NCBI RefSeq assembly: GCF_016862955.1
Contig: NZ_BONY01000047.1
Span: forward strand, 16,587 to 80,586
Origin: Rhizocola hellebori
GTDB lineage: Bacteria; Actinomycetota; Actinomycetes; Mycobacteriales; Micromonosporaceae
Direction of reading: 5' to 3'
Length of the DNA: 64,000 bases
Under the pieces are notes generated by a model that made no database searches, had not been told where the DNA came from, and was given only the letters and a program-made list of their open reading frames with translations. Position 1 is the first letter of the stretch. Each line of letters opens with the position of its first letter. Below, one piece after another: positions 41,510-50,895 of the stretch. A program made the position numbers and the translations under genes.

Positions 41510-44137
41510 TCACTTCAGCTCGTTCAGCGAGGTGTTGATGGTGATGTCGAGCGCGCTGACAGGCGTGTACTCGTGCCACGACGCGATGCGCTGCCCCCGC
41601 TCGGCGGCCTCGACCGCTTCGGGGGACGGATCGTTGCCATTGCTGCTCGTGCCGGGGATGCCGGGGTAGTTGGTCGCGGCGTAGGCCCGGATCTCTTGGG
41701 CGATCGTGAGATACGGGTGATTGCCCAGCTCGCCGTCCAGCGTCCCGGTTTCGAACAGGCGCGTGAAGCTCTCCTCGAATCCGGGCCGCACGGTGAGCAC
41801 GACCCGCGCCGCGCCGCCACGCAGGAAGGATTGATGAATACTGTCGGGGTGGTGCATGAAGCGTTTCATCGAGTGATTACGCGGGTGGTCCCAGAAGTAG
41901 GGGTAGATGAAGAACAGCACGCTCTCCCACTCGATGGCCTGGTGGAGGAACTTGATGAACTCGCCGACTCCCATCGCCTGCGCCCATTCCTGAATGGTCA
42001 GGCGCGACGGCTCCAGTGTCGCCAAACCGTCTCCCCCGCCGTAGAGCCGGGAGACCTCGCTGGGCATCAGATCGAAGGCAGGACCGAAGATCCACTTCAG
42101 CGTGGTCTTCATGATCTCCTCGCGTTCCATCCGGCGCAGTGTCAACGGATCCCACTGACCGATCTCCTCAGCCAGCTGTCCGCGGCGCTCCTGCAACTCC
42201 TGGCGCTCCAGCTGCCACCGCTCCTGCGCGGACTTGCGCATCGCCGCCCACGCGCGCTGCTGCCAGGCGCGCCAGCCGTCGAGGTTCTGCGCGATGTCCA
42301 GGGTCGCCTTGGCGTGCCCTGCCTTCACGCCCTCGCTGAACATGACGATCACCACGTGCCCGGTGCGGTCCTTGAGATAGTTCAGATCTGTTTCGTACGA
42401 ACGCATGGTGTCGTCGTTGTGACCGATGGGGCCGGCGCCCGAGTCCACCACGTTGTAGTGCCCGCCGGTGTAGAGGTGTACGAAGGCACGGAACCAGCCG
42501 CCCGTGACGTAGTAGCCCTCCGGGATGTCGAACTCCAGCGTGTCGTAACGCTCTTGCTCAGCCTCGTCGTCGGGGCGGTACGGGTAGGCCAGCTGCTGCT
42601 CCAGCTGACGGGTGGCGGGATCGGGCGGCTCGACCTCGGCGCCGTACTGCGACGCGAGCGACTGCCACTTGTCCAGCGTGATGTCGGCCGGGGTGAGCGG
42701 GAACGTGAACGGCAGTCCGAGACGGTGGTCGATGCGCCGCAGTTCATCCACATTGGACAACAGATCGATGCCCGGCGCGGGCACCACTATGTCGTAGGTG
42801 AGGCGCAGGCCGTACCGGTAAAGATCCACCTTCCAGTCGCGAATCATCTGATGCAAATCGATGCGCATGGCGTTGTTATCGCTGGGGTTGGTGATGGTGC
42901 GCACCGCCTGGTCCTCCACACCCGCCTGTTCCTTGACCGTGAGCGTGACCTTGTGCTCCTTGCGCGAGCGCGACGAGGCCTTGCGGGTCACCTGGATCGA
43001 GTGGTTGCGGCTGTCCTTCTTGGTGGTCTCGTCGCCAGAGGTCGAGTTGTACCCGACAGTCGCGCTGGCCGACGCGAAACCCCAGCTACCCGAGGCGGTC
43101 GCCTCCATGCTCAACGCCGAGGAGTGCCTGGCCTGGGTCTCGGTCGCGCTGGCGAGCTCGGTGTTCTCGGTCATACCCTCCTCTTTGGACTGTTCGAACT
43201 CCTCGCTGACCACCTTCTCGAAGCTGACCTCCCGACTGGACCACTCGCGGTGGATGAGCGTGATGGTCTCCGCGGGCGCCAGGCCCACCGAATGCACCAG
43301 CTCGCCGCGGATGATCCCGGCCGGGGTCATGTCGATGCGCTCCAGGTGCAGGCGGCCGATCGGCTCGATCTTCATCCGCTCCTCGAAGCCGTCGGTCAGA
43401 TCGTCGGTCCAGTCGGTCGCATCCTCGCTGGTATCGATCACGACGTCGGCGAAGCCGTCCCAGTCGACGGCCGCGAGGTTGGAAAAGTCGATCCTCAGAC
43501 CGGCCACCTGGCGGGCCAGAGCGCCGATCGTGTCCGCGCGGGCCGGGTTGCCCACCCGCGCCCATTCCATGGCCGCGCCGAAGCTGGTCCTCAGGCTCGC
43601 GGCGCTAAGCCGCGGGTCCTCGACGGGCAACACGGGCGGTGTCATCGACACCACCCCACGCGCCAGGACGGTCGATGGTGCGGCGGCGATCGCGGTGACC
43701 GGAGCCGCGGTGATGATCCCACCTCCGCCCAGCTTGGCCCGCACATGCGCGGCGTAGTCCGCGGCGAGTTGATTGGCCTGGGCGCGCAATGCGGTGCGCA
43801 CCGACCGCCGGTAGGCGGCGATCGCCCGTCCGGCGCCCGCCACCCCCTGCTTCGGCGTTGCGGCGAGGGTGCTCCACCCGGAACGCGAGGCGCCGCCGCG
43901 GGCGACCACCTCGCGCATGGCGTTGAGTGCCGCGATGATGGGCTCGTGCTCGCCCGGGTTGAGGGTTGCCTTGACGGCGTCGATCTCGGCCTGCGAGGTG
44001 TGCAGCGCGTTGGTGAACACCACCTTTTCCAGCCCGCGCATGCGCCTTCCTACCGCGCCGCTCTCCTCGTCGGCCGCGCTGGGCCGGATCGGCGCGTAGG
44101 TCACTTTGTTGATGCTCCGACGGTAGCCGGTTGCCAT
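41510..44137 (-). CDS. Giant unknown protein, 875 residues, with Ser/Thr-rich alternating segment
   Basis: 875 residues from ATG at 44137, set by AAGGAGATCTGTC upstream; an open frame further upstream is non-coding in character. No signal peptide or family match. Residues about 1-140 are helical. At about 311-335 an acidic segment (EEFEQSKEEGMTENTELAS) leads into an alternating small/polar stretch at 342-382 (SSALSMEATASGSWGFASA, SATVGYNSTSGDETTKK, NHSIQVTRKASS), the pattern of amphipathic beta-hairpins. Residues about 622-676 form a charged coiled coil (QERWQLERQELQERRGQLAEE). The C-terminal part is aromatic-rich (FFIYPYFWDHPRNHSMKRF). It heads the two-gene operon; nothing here names a function. 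Confidence 0.8.
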   Translation of the reverse strand: MATGYRRSINKVTYAPIRPSAADEESGAVGRRMRGLEKVVFTNALHTSQAEIDAVKATLNPGEHEPIIAALNAMREVVARGGASRSGWSTLAATPKQGVAGAGRAIAAYRRSVRTALRAQANQLAADYAAHVRAKLGGGGIITAAPVTAIAAAPSTVLARGVVSMTPPVLPVEDPRLSAASLRTSFGAAMEWARVGNPARADTIGALARQVAGLRIDFSNLAAVDWDGFADVVIDTSEDATDWTDDLTDGFEERMKIEPIGRLHLERIDMTPAGIIRGELVHSVGLAPAETITLIHREWSSREVSFEKVVSEEFEQSKEEGMTENTELASATETQARHSSALSMEATASGSWGFASASATVGYNSTSGDETTKKDSRNHSIQVTRKASSRSRKEHKVTLTVKEQAGVEDQAVRTITNPSDNNAMRIDLHQMIRDWKVDLYRYGLRLTYDIVVPAPGIDLLSNVDELRRIDHRLGLPFTFPLTPADITLDKWQSLASQYGAEVEPPDPATRQLEQQLAYPYRPDDEAEQERYDTLEFDIPEGYYVTGGWFRAFVHLYTGGHYNVVDSGAGPIGHNDDTMRSYETDLNYLKDRTGHVVIVMFSEGVKAGHAKATLDIAQNLDGWRAWQQRAWAAMRKSAQERWQLERQELQERRGQLAEEIGQWDPLTLRRMEREEIMKTTLKWIFGPAFDLMPSEVSRLYGGGDGLATLEPSRLTIQEWAQAMGVGEFIKFLHQAIEWESVLFFIYPYFWDHPRNHSMKRFMHHPDSIHQSFLRGGAARVVLTVRPGFEESFTRLFETGTLDGELGNHPYLTIAQEIRAYAATNYPGIPGTSSNGNDPSPEAVEAAERGQRIASWHEYTPVSALDITINTSLNELK

Positions 44138-44400
44138 GACAGATCTCCTTGGTTCGTCATATCGATGAGGCGCAACCGTGGCACCGGCCTTGGAAAGTGC
44201 GCTGAAACATCGCTGAAATCGGCCCCCGCCGCGCACCCGATGGTCCCCTGACTCAGCCGCCCTGGATCCGCCCGAGCAGGCAATGCACACGCTGACGGCG
44301 CTCCGGTGTCGGGTTATGGACGGCCGTCGAGTCCGATCCAGCACGACCGCTGATGCGTAACCCGCTGGCTGCGACCCGGTTGGCCTGGCATCATCGCTGG

Positions 44401-44904
44401 GTGATTGCCGTACCTGCCGCCCCGGACTCGCTGACGCAGCTGTCGTGGGAGGCCGACGAATATGTGCTGGGACGCATCGACAGCTCTCGGCTGCCGATGA
44501 TTGCCGCACAGGCGCTGGCGCGCGGGACAGACAGCCCAGCCTTGCGCGAGCTGGCTGGGCTGGGCCGCGCCGAAGTAAGGGAAGCACGCGACCTCTTCGT
44601 GATCGCCATGGCTGAGCTGGGCCAGCCATTGCGCGAGCCGGAGGTTGTGTTGTGGCATCGCGCGTCGCAGGCCGCGCAGGGCCTCCTGGACGGTATCCGC
44701 GATGCCGGCGACGCCATTGGCGAAATTGCATGGCTGCTGTGCAATGCAGACGGGCAGCACGGCGAGCTGGCAACCGACTTCGAAATGCTGCTCATCGACT
44801 GGGACGAAAGCCCGGCCGGGCGCGCCGGCATCGCCAAGGACTCGGAACAGGCATGCCGGCGGCTGCTTGATGTGGCCAAGACCATTGGCACGCAACCTGT
44901 CTGA
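44401..44904 (+). CDS. Hypothetical helical protein
   Basis: 167 residues from GTG at 44401; an ATG at 44353 would add 16 residues and neither start has a clear ribosome binding site. The protein is almost wholly alpha-helical and acidic (SWEADEYVLGRIDSSRLPMIAAQALARG, EVREARDLFVIAMAELGQ), without signal or membrane segments and without a motif I know. It is divergent from the giant pair and convergent with the NERD helicase, 24 bases between stops. Confidence 0.6.
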   Translation: MIAVPAAPDSLTQLSWEADEYVLGRIDSSRLPMIAAQALARGTDSPALRELAGLGRAEVREARDLFVIAMAELGQPLREPEVVLWHRASQAAQGLLDGIRDAGDAIGEIAWLLCNADGQHGELATDFEMLLIDWDESPAGRAGIAKDSEQACRRLLDVAKTIGTQPV

Positions 44905-44928
44905 CGACGGCCCTCGCCGAGTCGGCTG

Positions 44929-46983
44929 TCACTGGCCTTCCGGTGTGGTGGTGCCCATCCATAGGCTGTCGCGGGCGCGGGTGATCGCGACGTGTAGTTG
45001 CTGGCGGGCCAGGGGCAGGCGGTCTGCGGCGTCGGCGGACTGTTCGGCATTCTTGAGGTGCCGGTCGTGGTGAGGTAGGAAGACGTGCCGAAATTCCAGG
45101 CCTTTGCCGCGTTGCACGGTGCCGATTTTGATTCCTGGGGTGGGGGTGCCGTCGTAGCGGTCCAGTGGGGTGTGGGTGATGCCGGCGCGGGACAGCTGTT
45201 TGCGGTAGGTGTCGACATCGTCGTTGGTCAGGCACAAGACCGCACTGTTGGCCAGATCGTCGGGGTTCAGCGCGGTGATGGCGGAAAGCATGACAGTGTC
45301 ATGTTCGGTGCCGCTTTGCGCGCGGGCGAGGATGACATCACCGGCCGTATAAGAGTTGTGCAGCTGCGGGCGGCCGGAGGCAACGGTATCGTCGATGTCT
45401 TCCACTTCATGCCCCGACAGGACCTCCAGGCCGGTTTCCAGGATGCGTGAGCCGTTTCGGTAGTTGACCGTCAGGACTTCCGCACGGCCCCGCACGGTGA
45501 AGCCTGCGTCGGCCAGCCGGTATCCGCCCGGGTACACCGTCTGCCGGGCGTCGCCAATGAGCAGCAGGCCGTTGGGCCGGTCCCCGACGAGCCGGTGCGC
45601 GATACGGACACCGGTGAGGGTCAGGTCTTGGACCTCGTCGATCACGACGGCACCGACGCCGGTTTCCGCTTCGCGGTCCAGTTCCGCCAGAGCCATCAGC
45701 AGCAGGTCGGCGTGGTCGTGTAAACCCTTGGCGGCCAAGCGTTCCTGGTAGTCGGTGTACAGATCCCACACGTCGGCACGGGCCGCACGCCCCAGTGGGA
45801 CCCGCCGTCCGGGGCGCGGCCGGACGGCGTACTCGTCAAACGTGGTCAGGCCTTGGCCTTTGATGACGTATGTGATTTCGTCGCGCCAGTAATGTGGCGG
45901 CAGCGCACTGTCACGCAGCTGGCAGGCGAGCAGGGCGTAGCTGAACTCGCTTTCGGCCTTGCGGGCATTTAGGTGGTAAGGCAGTCCGCGCCGATCCAGA
46001 AGATTGCGGGCCCAAGCGTGCATGTTGATGCATTCGACACGCCCGGCAAGGTCGGGCCGCATCCTGTGGATCAGCTGCTGGTGGACTTTCGGCAGGCTCG
46101 CCACATACGTGGTCAGCAGGATAGTGCCGGTGCTGGACTCTGCCAGGTGCAGGGCGCGGTGCAGGCCCACGACGCTTTTGCCGGTGCCCGCGGCGCCGGT
46201 GATGCGGGCGGGACCATTCCAGTTGCGGCGCACCGTCTTCAGCTGCGCCGGGTCGAGGAACGTCATCCACCGTTCCATCGGCAGGGCAAGTTCGGCCCGC
46301 AGCGCCGCATGCGCGACGGTGTCCACATCGAACAACGTACCCGCAGTGAACTCGCCCTCCGGAAGATGCGCTTGCCGGGTAACGTCGAATTCGTCAATGA
46401 GCATTTCTGGGTACACAGACTCGAGGATCGCCGCGATCGATTCGACATCGGCCGGGGCCAAGCGTTGGGGCCGGCCGATCATCTGGGCCAGCAGCTCGGT
46501 GATTCCCGCCAGCCGGATCTGGCCGAACGCCTCATCGACCCGGTGGTTGGCGAAGACCAGGAATCCGTGCACCCCAGCCGGGGCGAGCCCGGCGGCTTCC
46601 AGAGCATCCTGGATGGGCCGCATCATCGCCCGCAGCTTGCTCACCTCGCCATCACGGTTCTCGCTGCCAGCCAGCAGGTGCCCGCCGGTGATCTGCGGGG
46701 CATCGCGCCACACCTTCACATCGATCACGAATACGCCTGCCGGGCCGACAGCCAGAACGTCCACATTGGACGATCGGGTGCCCGGCCAGGCGCGGTCGAA
46801 CAGCAGCCGCCAGCCCTGCTGCTCCAGCATCTGCAACGCGCGCGCTACCTGACGTTCGCCGTCCGCACCCGCGCGGAACCGCCCTGACCTGTCCCTCGTC
46901 GCATGAAACTGGCGCTCCAGGTCCAACGCCAGCAGTGCCAGCCGCTGTGATTCACGGCTCGCAGAACCCCCTGCGGTCGTCAC
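44929..46983 (-). CDS. NERD-domain nuclease fused to UvrD-like SF1 helicase
   Basis: 684 residues from GTG at 46983, where a G-rich site precedes and the conserved part begins soon after. N-terminal NERD domain (about 38-150): GADGERQVARAL, then NVDVLAVGPAGVFVIDVKVW with Asp75, Asp88 and Lys90 as the nuclease-like D...DxK set. Helicase: Walker A GAAGTGKS near 261-268, Walker B IDEVQDL near 443-449, GDARQTVYPGGYR (motif III), GTVQRGKGLEF (motif V) and LHVAITRARDSLWMG (motif VI). It would unwind and cut DNA or RNA. NERD-UvrD proteins occur in mobile and defence regions; with the nearby unknown genes a defence role is plausible, though a repair role is also possible. Single gene, divergent from a truncated hydrolase. 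Confidence 0.88.
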   Translation of the reverse strand: MTTAGGSASRESQRLALLALDLERQFHATRDRSGRFRAGADGERQVARALQMLEQQGWRLLFDRAWPGTRSSNVDVLAVGPAGVFVIDVKVWRDAPQITGGHLLAGSENRDGEVSKLRAMMRPIQDALEAAGLAPAGVHGFLVFANHRVDEAFGQIRLAGITELLAQMIGRPQRLAPADVESIAAILESVYPEMLIDEFDVTRQAHLPEGEFTAGTLFDVDTVAHAALRAELALPMERWMTFLDPAQLKTVRRNWNGPARITGAAGTGKSVVGLHRALHLAESSTGTILLTTYVASLPKVHQQLIHRMRPDLAGRVECINMHAWARNLLDRRGLPYHLNARKAESEFSYALLACQLRDSALPPHYWRDEITYVIKGQGLTTFDEYAVRPRPGRRVPLGRAARADVWDLYTDYQERLAAKGLHDHADLLLMALAELDREAETGVGAVVIDEVQDLTLTGVRIAHRLVGDRPNGLLLIGDARQTVYPGGYRLADAGFTVRGRAEVLTVNYRNGSRILETGLEVLSGHEVEDIDDTVASGRPQLHNSYTAGDVILARAQSGTEHDTVMLSAITALNPDDLANSAVLCLTNDDVDTYRKQLSRAGITHTPLDRYDGTPTPGIKIGTVQRGKGLEFRHVFLPHHDRHLKNAEQSADAADRLPLARQQLHVAITRARDSLWMGTTTPEGQ

Positions 46984-47086
46984 ACACCACCCCCGGTCAC
47001 GTGGCGTGTTCGCGGCACGCCGGACAGCAACATATGAGAGTACGCCGATGGTAGCGGGTGCTGGCGACATGGGTAAGGATGTATGC

Positions 47087-47671
47087 GTGACACCCGGCGT
47101 AATCACCCTTGCTGACGGCAGACTGCTGAGCTGGCATGAGTTCGGAGACCCAGACGGATCCCCGGTTCTCTACACCGCAGGCACACCGGTATCGGGCCTG
47201 GGCGGAGCCTGCTACGACCAGACCGCGCGGGCAGCCGGCCTGCGATGGATCTCGCCGGACAAACCCGGCTACGGCGCCTCGGGTCACCAGCGCAGGCGCA
47301 GCCTGGCCAGCTGGAGCGATGACCTCCTCGCGCTGGCCAGTCATCTCGGTCTGGGCAGGTTCGCGCTGGCCGGTGAGTCCGGCGGTGCCCCGTTCACGTT
47401 GGCCGCTGCGCATCGGCTTGGCGACCGGGTCAGTGTGGTCGCTCTCATCGCCGCGGGCGGACCGATGGGCCCGGCCGAGCGAGTGGGCATGACGAGCAGC
47501 GCCCGGGTCATGAATTGGTTCGCCAGGAATGCGCCTGCGCTCAACACGTTCCGTGTGGCAGCGATGCGCCGGGCCCTGGTCAGCCCGAAGAACCTGCAGC
47601 GAGCCATACACGATGTCGGCGTCGATCGCAGCGCCGAGGTCATGTCAGTGCTCGCCTCATACGTCAAATAG
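47087..47671 (+). pseudogene. Alpha/beta hydrolase, truncated at the C-terminus
   Basis: 194 residues from GTG at 47087 (an ATG at 47069 is possible). The alpha/beta-hydrolase front half is good: GRLLSWHEFGDPDGSPVLYTAGTPVSG (oxyanion region), DKPGYGAS, and the nucleophile elbow AGESGGAP. Family members are usually about 280-300 residues; here the frame stops soon after the lid helices, and the strands bearing the catalytic Asp and His are missing, with no continuation in other frames before the next gene. The protein is therefore expected to be inactive. A deletion that joined it to the LPXTG gene region is the likely cause. Confidence 0.6.
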
Positions 47672-47762
47672 AGCACAGCCAGCCAAAGACCTCGATCGAC
47701 CTCGGGTCAAAAGGCTATATCCAGGGGCCGTTGTGAGACCGGGCCGCGGCGACCGTGTTCGT

Positions 47763-48947
47763 TCATCTCGGCACGCGACGCCGTACCAGAAGAAGCATCG
47801 CCAGCCCAAGCAGCACAGCGATCAGACCACTTCCAACAATGCTTGCCACTGCCCGGCCGGTGACCGGAAGGTCGGTGCATCCAGCGGGTTTGCCATAGGC
47901 ATGGACGACAATCGTTCGATCGATGTCGCCTTCGACCGGCCCGCCGCGGAATACCCCCACCGTGGAGCCATGAACGTGTTCCGTGCGCGAGGCGCCTAAA
48001 TCAACAAGGACCGGGATGCGCACACCGCCGGCGTCGATGAAGTACTCGCGTATGTCGCCCAGGCTGGTGATGGTCACGGCGGTGCCGTCGCACGAATCCA
48101 CTAACGACACCGTGGTCTGGAACGGCCCGGAGCAGGCGGCGGGCCTCCGGTAGACGTGGGTGGCGAACTCCGCGTAGTCGTCCGGTCCGACCAGCAGCTG
48201 GAACGTGACAGTCTCGCCTTCGCTCAGTCCCGCGACTTGACCTACGGCAGTGGCGTTGCTTTTGAGCCAGGCCAATGGTTGAGCGGTCTGGCCGCGGACA
48301 GCGACCCACCGCTGGTTCGCCGACGCATTGCTGCTCACCTCGGCCCGGACGCCGTAACAGTGGTCGATGAGCCGGGTGGACAAGCCCGCGGTGCCGCAGC
48401 CGACTGGCTTGCGGTAGACGTGGTTGGCGTAGAAGGCTCTCACGCCGTCAGCCAGGTCACGGTACACGCCGATTACCGCGTCGGCTGGAACCGAGGTGGC
48501 GTCCAACCACGACCGTCCGAGCGGCACGATATGCACGGCATCGTTGATGGTGACGACATACCCGGGCGTACGCGGAGTCGACTGGTTGGTGAGTTGGACG
48601 AAAACCGAATCGAAGCAGAAGTCGTCGAACTCCGCCGACAGGTCATCACCCGTGCAGCCGACGCCGTCCAGGTACTTGATGGTCGCCTCCACCGTGCCGT
48701 CGATGGACACGGTTACCGCCAAGCCGTCGTGCGCCGCGATCGCGAACGGACCTGAGTATGCAAATCCTCCGGCAGGTGTACCGCCCCGGCTGATCCGAAC
48801 CTCAGAACCCAAGGGCGCGTTCGACGACTTCGCCTGAACATACCCGCACATGTTGCTCAGCTCGAGATTCGTCGGCTCCGCGACGGCCGGCGACGCTGCA
48901 CCCCACACAAGAGCAGCCGCAACTGCCCCCACCCATCCCCACCTCAT
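47763..48947 (-). CDS. Sortase-anchored (LPVTG) surface protein with repeated beta domains
   Basis: 394 residues from ATG at 48947 (GTG two codons upstream possible). Signal peptide (WGWVGAVAAALVWGAASPAVAEP), then three or four related units of about 90 residues, each with a pair of cysteines and an ending of the form HVYRKPVGC / HVYRRPAAC / HAYGKPAGC. The C-terminus is a cell-wall sorting signal: LPVTG about 35 residues from the end, a hydrophobic helix (IVGSGLIAVLLGLAMLLLV) and RRRVPR. A sortase would cleave between T and G and link it to the wall. The repeats may be adhesive or spacer domains; ligand unknown. Confidence 0.85.
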   Translation of the reverse strand: MRWGWVGAVAAALVWGAASPAVAEPTNLELSNMCGYVQAKSSNAPLGSEVRISRGGTPAGGFAYSGPFAIAAHDGLAVTVSIDGTVEATIKYLDGVGCTGDDLSAEFDDFCFDSVFVQLTNQSTPRTPGYVVTINDAVHIVPLGRSWLDATSVPADAVIGVYRDLADGVRAFYANHVYRKPVGCGTAGLSTRLIDHCYGVRAEVSSNASANQRWVAVRGQTAQPLAWLKSNATAVGQVAGLSEGETVTFQLLVGPDDYAEFATHVYRRPAACSGPFQTTVSLVDSCDGTAVTITSLGDIREYFIDAGGVRIPVLVDLGASRTEHVHGSTVGVFRGGPVEGDIDRTIVVHAYGKPAGCTDLPVTGRAVASIVGSGLIAVLLGLAMLLLVRRRVPR

Positions 48948-49080
48948 CACCACGCAAGCCTGCCCTCACCGCTGTCTAATGTCCATCGATATTCAGCCAC
49001 ATCCCTGCCATCAGAGGGTCTTCGGTGGTACGCGGCACAACCTCTGGGGGCGACCGCTTTACGCGGCCGCCCGGCTCAAC

Positions 49081-49521
49081 TCAGAACTGGGCGGTACAGT
49101 ACCTGTTGCCGTTCGACAGCACACAAGCCTGGACCCGATAGGTGTAGGACAGCATCGGAGACCAGACCACCCGGTCGGGAGTCTCAACGAGTTTCCTCCA
49201 CTTGACAAGGCAAAAGCCTTCCCCGCAACCATAGATCTCCACTCGCCCCGGGACGCCAAAGGTGTTGGTGTACCGGGCCCATGCGGCCCCGCACGATGGC
49301 GAGTACCGCAGCTCGAGTGCGCCGGCGATCTCCGGCCAAATCGTGTGGAGAGTCCAGATCTGGTCCTCGGGTTGGTCACATCCGGTGCCGTGCGGGTCCG
49401 AGCCATTGCACGCCGTATACAAACACGTGCCCGCCAGCGCCGGTGTGGGCGCGACAATGGTCGTCGCGAAAACCGTTGCAAGTAATGAGAGGGTTATACC
49501 GAGTTTTACTCGCCATCGCAT
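49081..49521 (-). CDS. Secreted DUF2690-like cysteine-rich protein
   Basis: 146 residues from ATG at 49521, selected because GGGGAG precedes it and the signal peptide starts there (MRWRVKLGITLSLLATVFATTIVAPTPALAG, first part hydrophobic). The mature protein opens with CLYTACNGSDPHGTGCDQPEDQI, the Cys-rich, GxDPxxxGC pattern of DUF2690 proteins, and continues with strands holding three more cysteines and a C-terminal pair. These actinobacterial exported proteins have no established function; disulfide-stabilised extracellular binding proteins are likely. Confidence 0.75.
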   Translation of the reverse strand: MRWRVKLGITLSLLATVFATTIVAPTPALAGTCLYTACNGSDPHGTGCDQPEDQIWTLHTIWPEIAGALELRYSPSCGAAWARYTNTFGVPGRVEIYGCGEGFCLVKWRKLVETPDRVVWSPMLSYTYRVQACVLSNGNRYCTAQF

Positions 49522-49801
49522 CGCTGCTTCTCCCCGTCCGTCGAATGTCCGATATCGAATGAAGGGCCCCGTATCGATGTGTGAAACGATGCTGGCGAAT
49601 ACTTCGACGCCTGTCAAGTCCGTGATTGTCTCGCGCGACTGCTACGCCAACGCCTTTGCCGGCATCGGGAACAGGAAGGCTGATCTATTTGGTCGCCTGA
49701 AGTCCTGCAAGGACGTCATGCGATCGGCCAGGCTGGAAGGGAATGCAGGGCACTCGGATGTTCATATATCGCCGATAGCATTCGGCTCTGACCGAAGTGC
49801 G

Positions 49802-50884
49802 TTACGCCGTCGCGCCCTGGCGCGCCTGGCGGGTGCGCAGTCTCGGCAGCGCCGCGAGCGCCAGGGCGAGCAACGCACACACGCTACCGATGAGGAACAA
49901 CACCAAGGGTGCGGGTTTGGACAGGCCGACCCATTCCCACATCGGATCCCAACGTGGTCGCGGCGTGCTTAGGTGGCGGGGTAAGGCACTGGACACCCCG
50001 AACGTCACAGCGAAGATCCATGCGAGCATAGCGATCGTGTAGAAGAAGGTGACCATCACCTGCACGGCCATTCTGTTTTGGGTACGGCGGCTGGCCCACC
50101 CGAAAACCATCCATCCGGCGGCCGCGGCCAGCAGCCCGATGACAATCCCGGCCGGGTAGACCGGCCACGGTGTCGTGCGACCGAGGCTGACACTCAGGTC
50201 GGCGGAAGCGGTGGGGAGGGCTTCGACCTCCAAGATGAGCACGATGTCCTCGCGTGTGGCAGACATGGTGTAGCGCCGCGGTTCGCCGGTTTGCTGACAT
50301 GTGGCACAGCCGGCCGTATCGACTGGCGTGGCTGGATATAGCGACCATCCGGCAGCGCGCAGACTGTCTTGTGCGGTCTGCATGATCTGCTGATGGTCTA
50401 GCGGAGGGGCGTGGAACACTGTCGCGGTGGTAGCGCCCGGCTGGTAGAAGGTGTCGAGCCCACGCAGGATTCCCTCGTCTTTCCTGAACGGGCGCCACGT
50501 CATGAAGAACAACGTGACGTCGCTCTCGATTTCGCTCGCGCGGTAATTGGGAAAGGCCTCGTGGAACGCGGCGAGGGTCTCCTGCGCCGTCGGAAGCGGG
50601 CGCGCCGTTGCCCACCCCAGACGCACCCCCACCGCGCCGGCGAAAAGTCCACAAAGGACAGAGGCGAGCGCGGCCCATGCCACCACGGTGCGGCTCGCGG
50701 GACGGCCGAGCCGCGCGCGAAGGCCGTGGCGCACCAGGTTGAACCCCTCGGGCCAGGTGGGCCGGGTCCGCCCAGGCGGTGCCAGCTCCAGCAGCGTGCC
50801 CACGATCTCATCGGCGCGGGCACGGCGGAACGCAAGTGGGTAACACAGCAGCAGACGGCGGTAGCGGCGCTCCAAACGCGACAC
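49802..50884 (-). CDS. Membrane protein of PadR-linked module, first copy
   Basis: 360 residues, ATG at 50884, 11 bases after the PadR stop. A cytoplasmic N-terminus (RLERRYRRLLLCYPLAFRRARADEIVGTLLELAPPGRTRP) resembles the start of permease-like proteins that accompany PadR regulators. Then come one membrane helix near 70-88, an extracellular alpha/beta segment of about 130 residues with a CxxC (AGCATCQQ), and three C-terminal helices (YPAGIVIGLLAAAAGWMVFGW, VMVTFFYTIAMLAWIFAVTFG, LVLFLIGSVCALLALALAA). A paralogue with the same plan lies at 54.2-55.1 kb. Function unknown; a sensor or stress-related membrane protein is possible. Confidence 0.8.
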   Translation of the reverse strand: MSRLERRYRRLLLCYPLAFRRARADEIVGTLLELAPPGRTRPTWPEGFNLVRHGLRARLGRPASRTVVAWAALASVLCGLFAGAVGVRLGWATARPLPTAQETLAAFHEAFPNYRASEIESDVTLFFMTWRPFRKDEGILRGLDTFYQPGATTATVFHAPPLDHQQIMQTAQDSLRAAGWSLYPATPVDTAGCATCQQTGEPRRYTMSATREDIVLILEVEALPTASADLSVSLGRTTPWPVYPAGIVIGLLAAAAGWMVFGWASRRTQNRMAVQVMVTFFYTIAMLAWIFAVTFGVSSALPRHLSTPRPRWDPMWEWVGLSKPAPLVLFLIGSVCALLALALAALPRLRTRQARQGATA

Positions 50885-50895
50885 TGTTAACTCCC

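Noticed and set aside
40043..44251. A 1402-codon open frame on the plus strand
   Set aside because: It lies antisense to both giant genes, has no ribosome binding site, and its translation is His/Val/Arg/Gly-rich without any domain, typical of the shadow of high-GC coding DNA.
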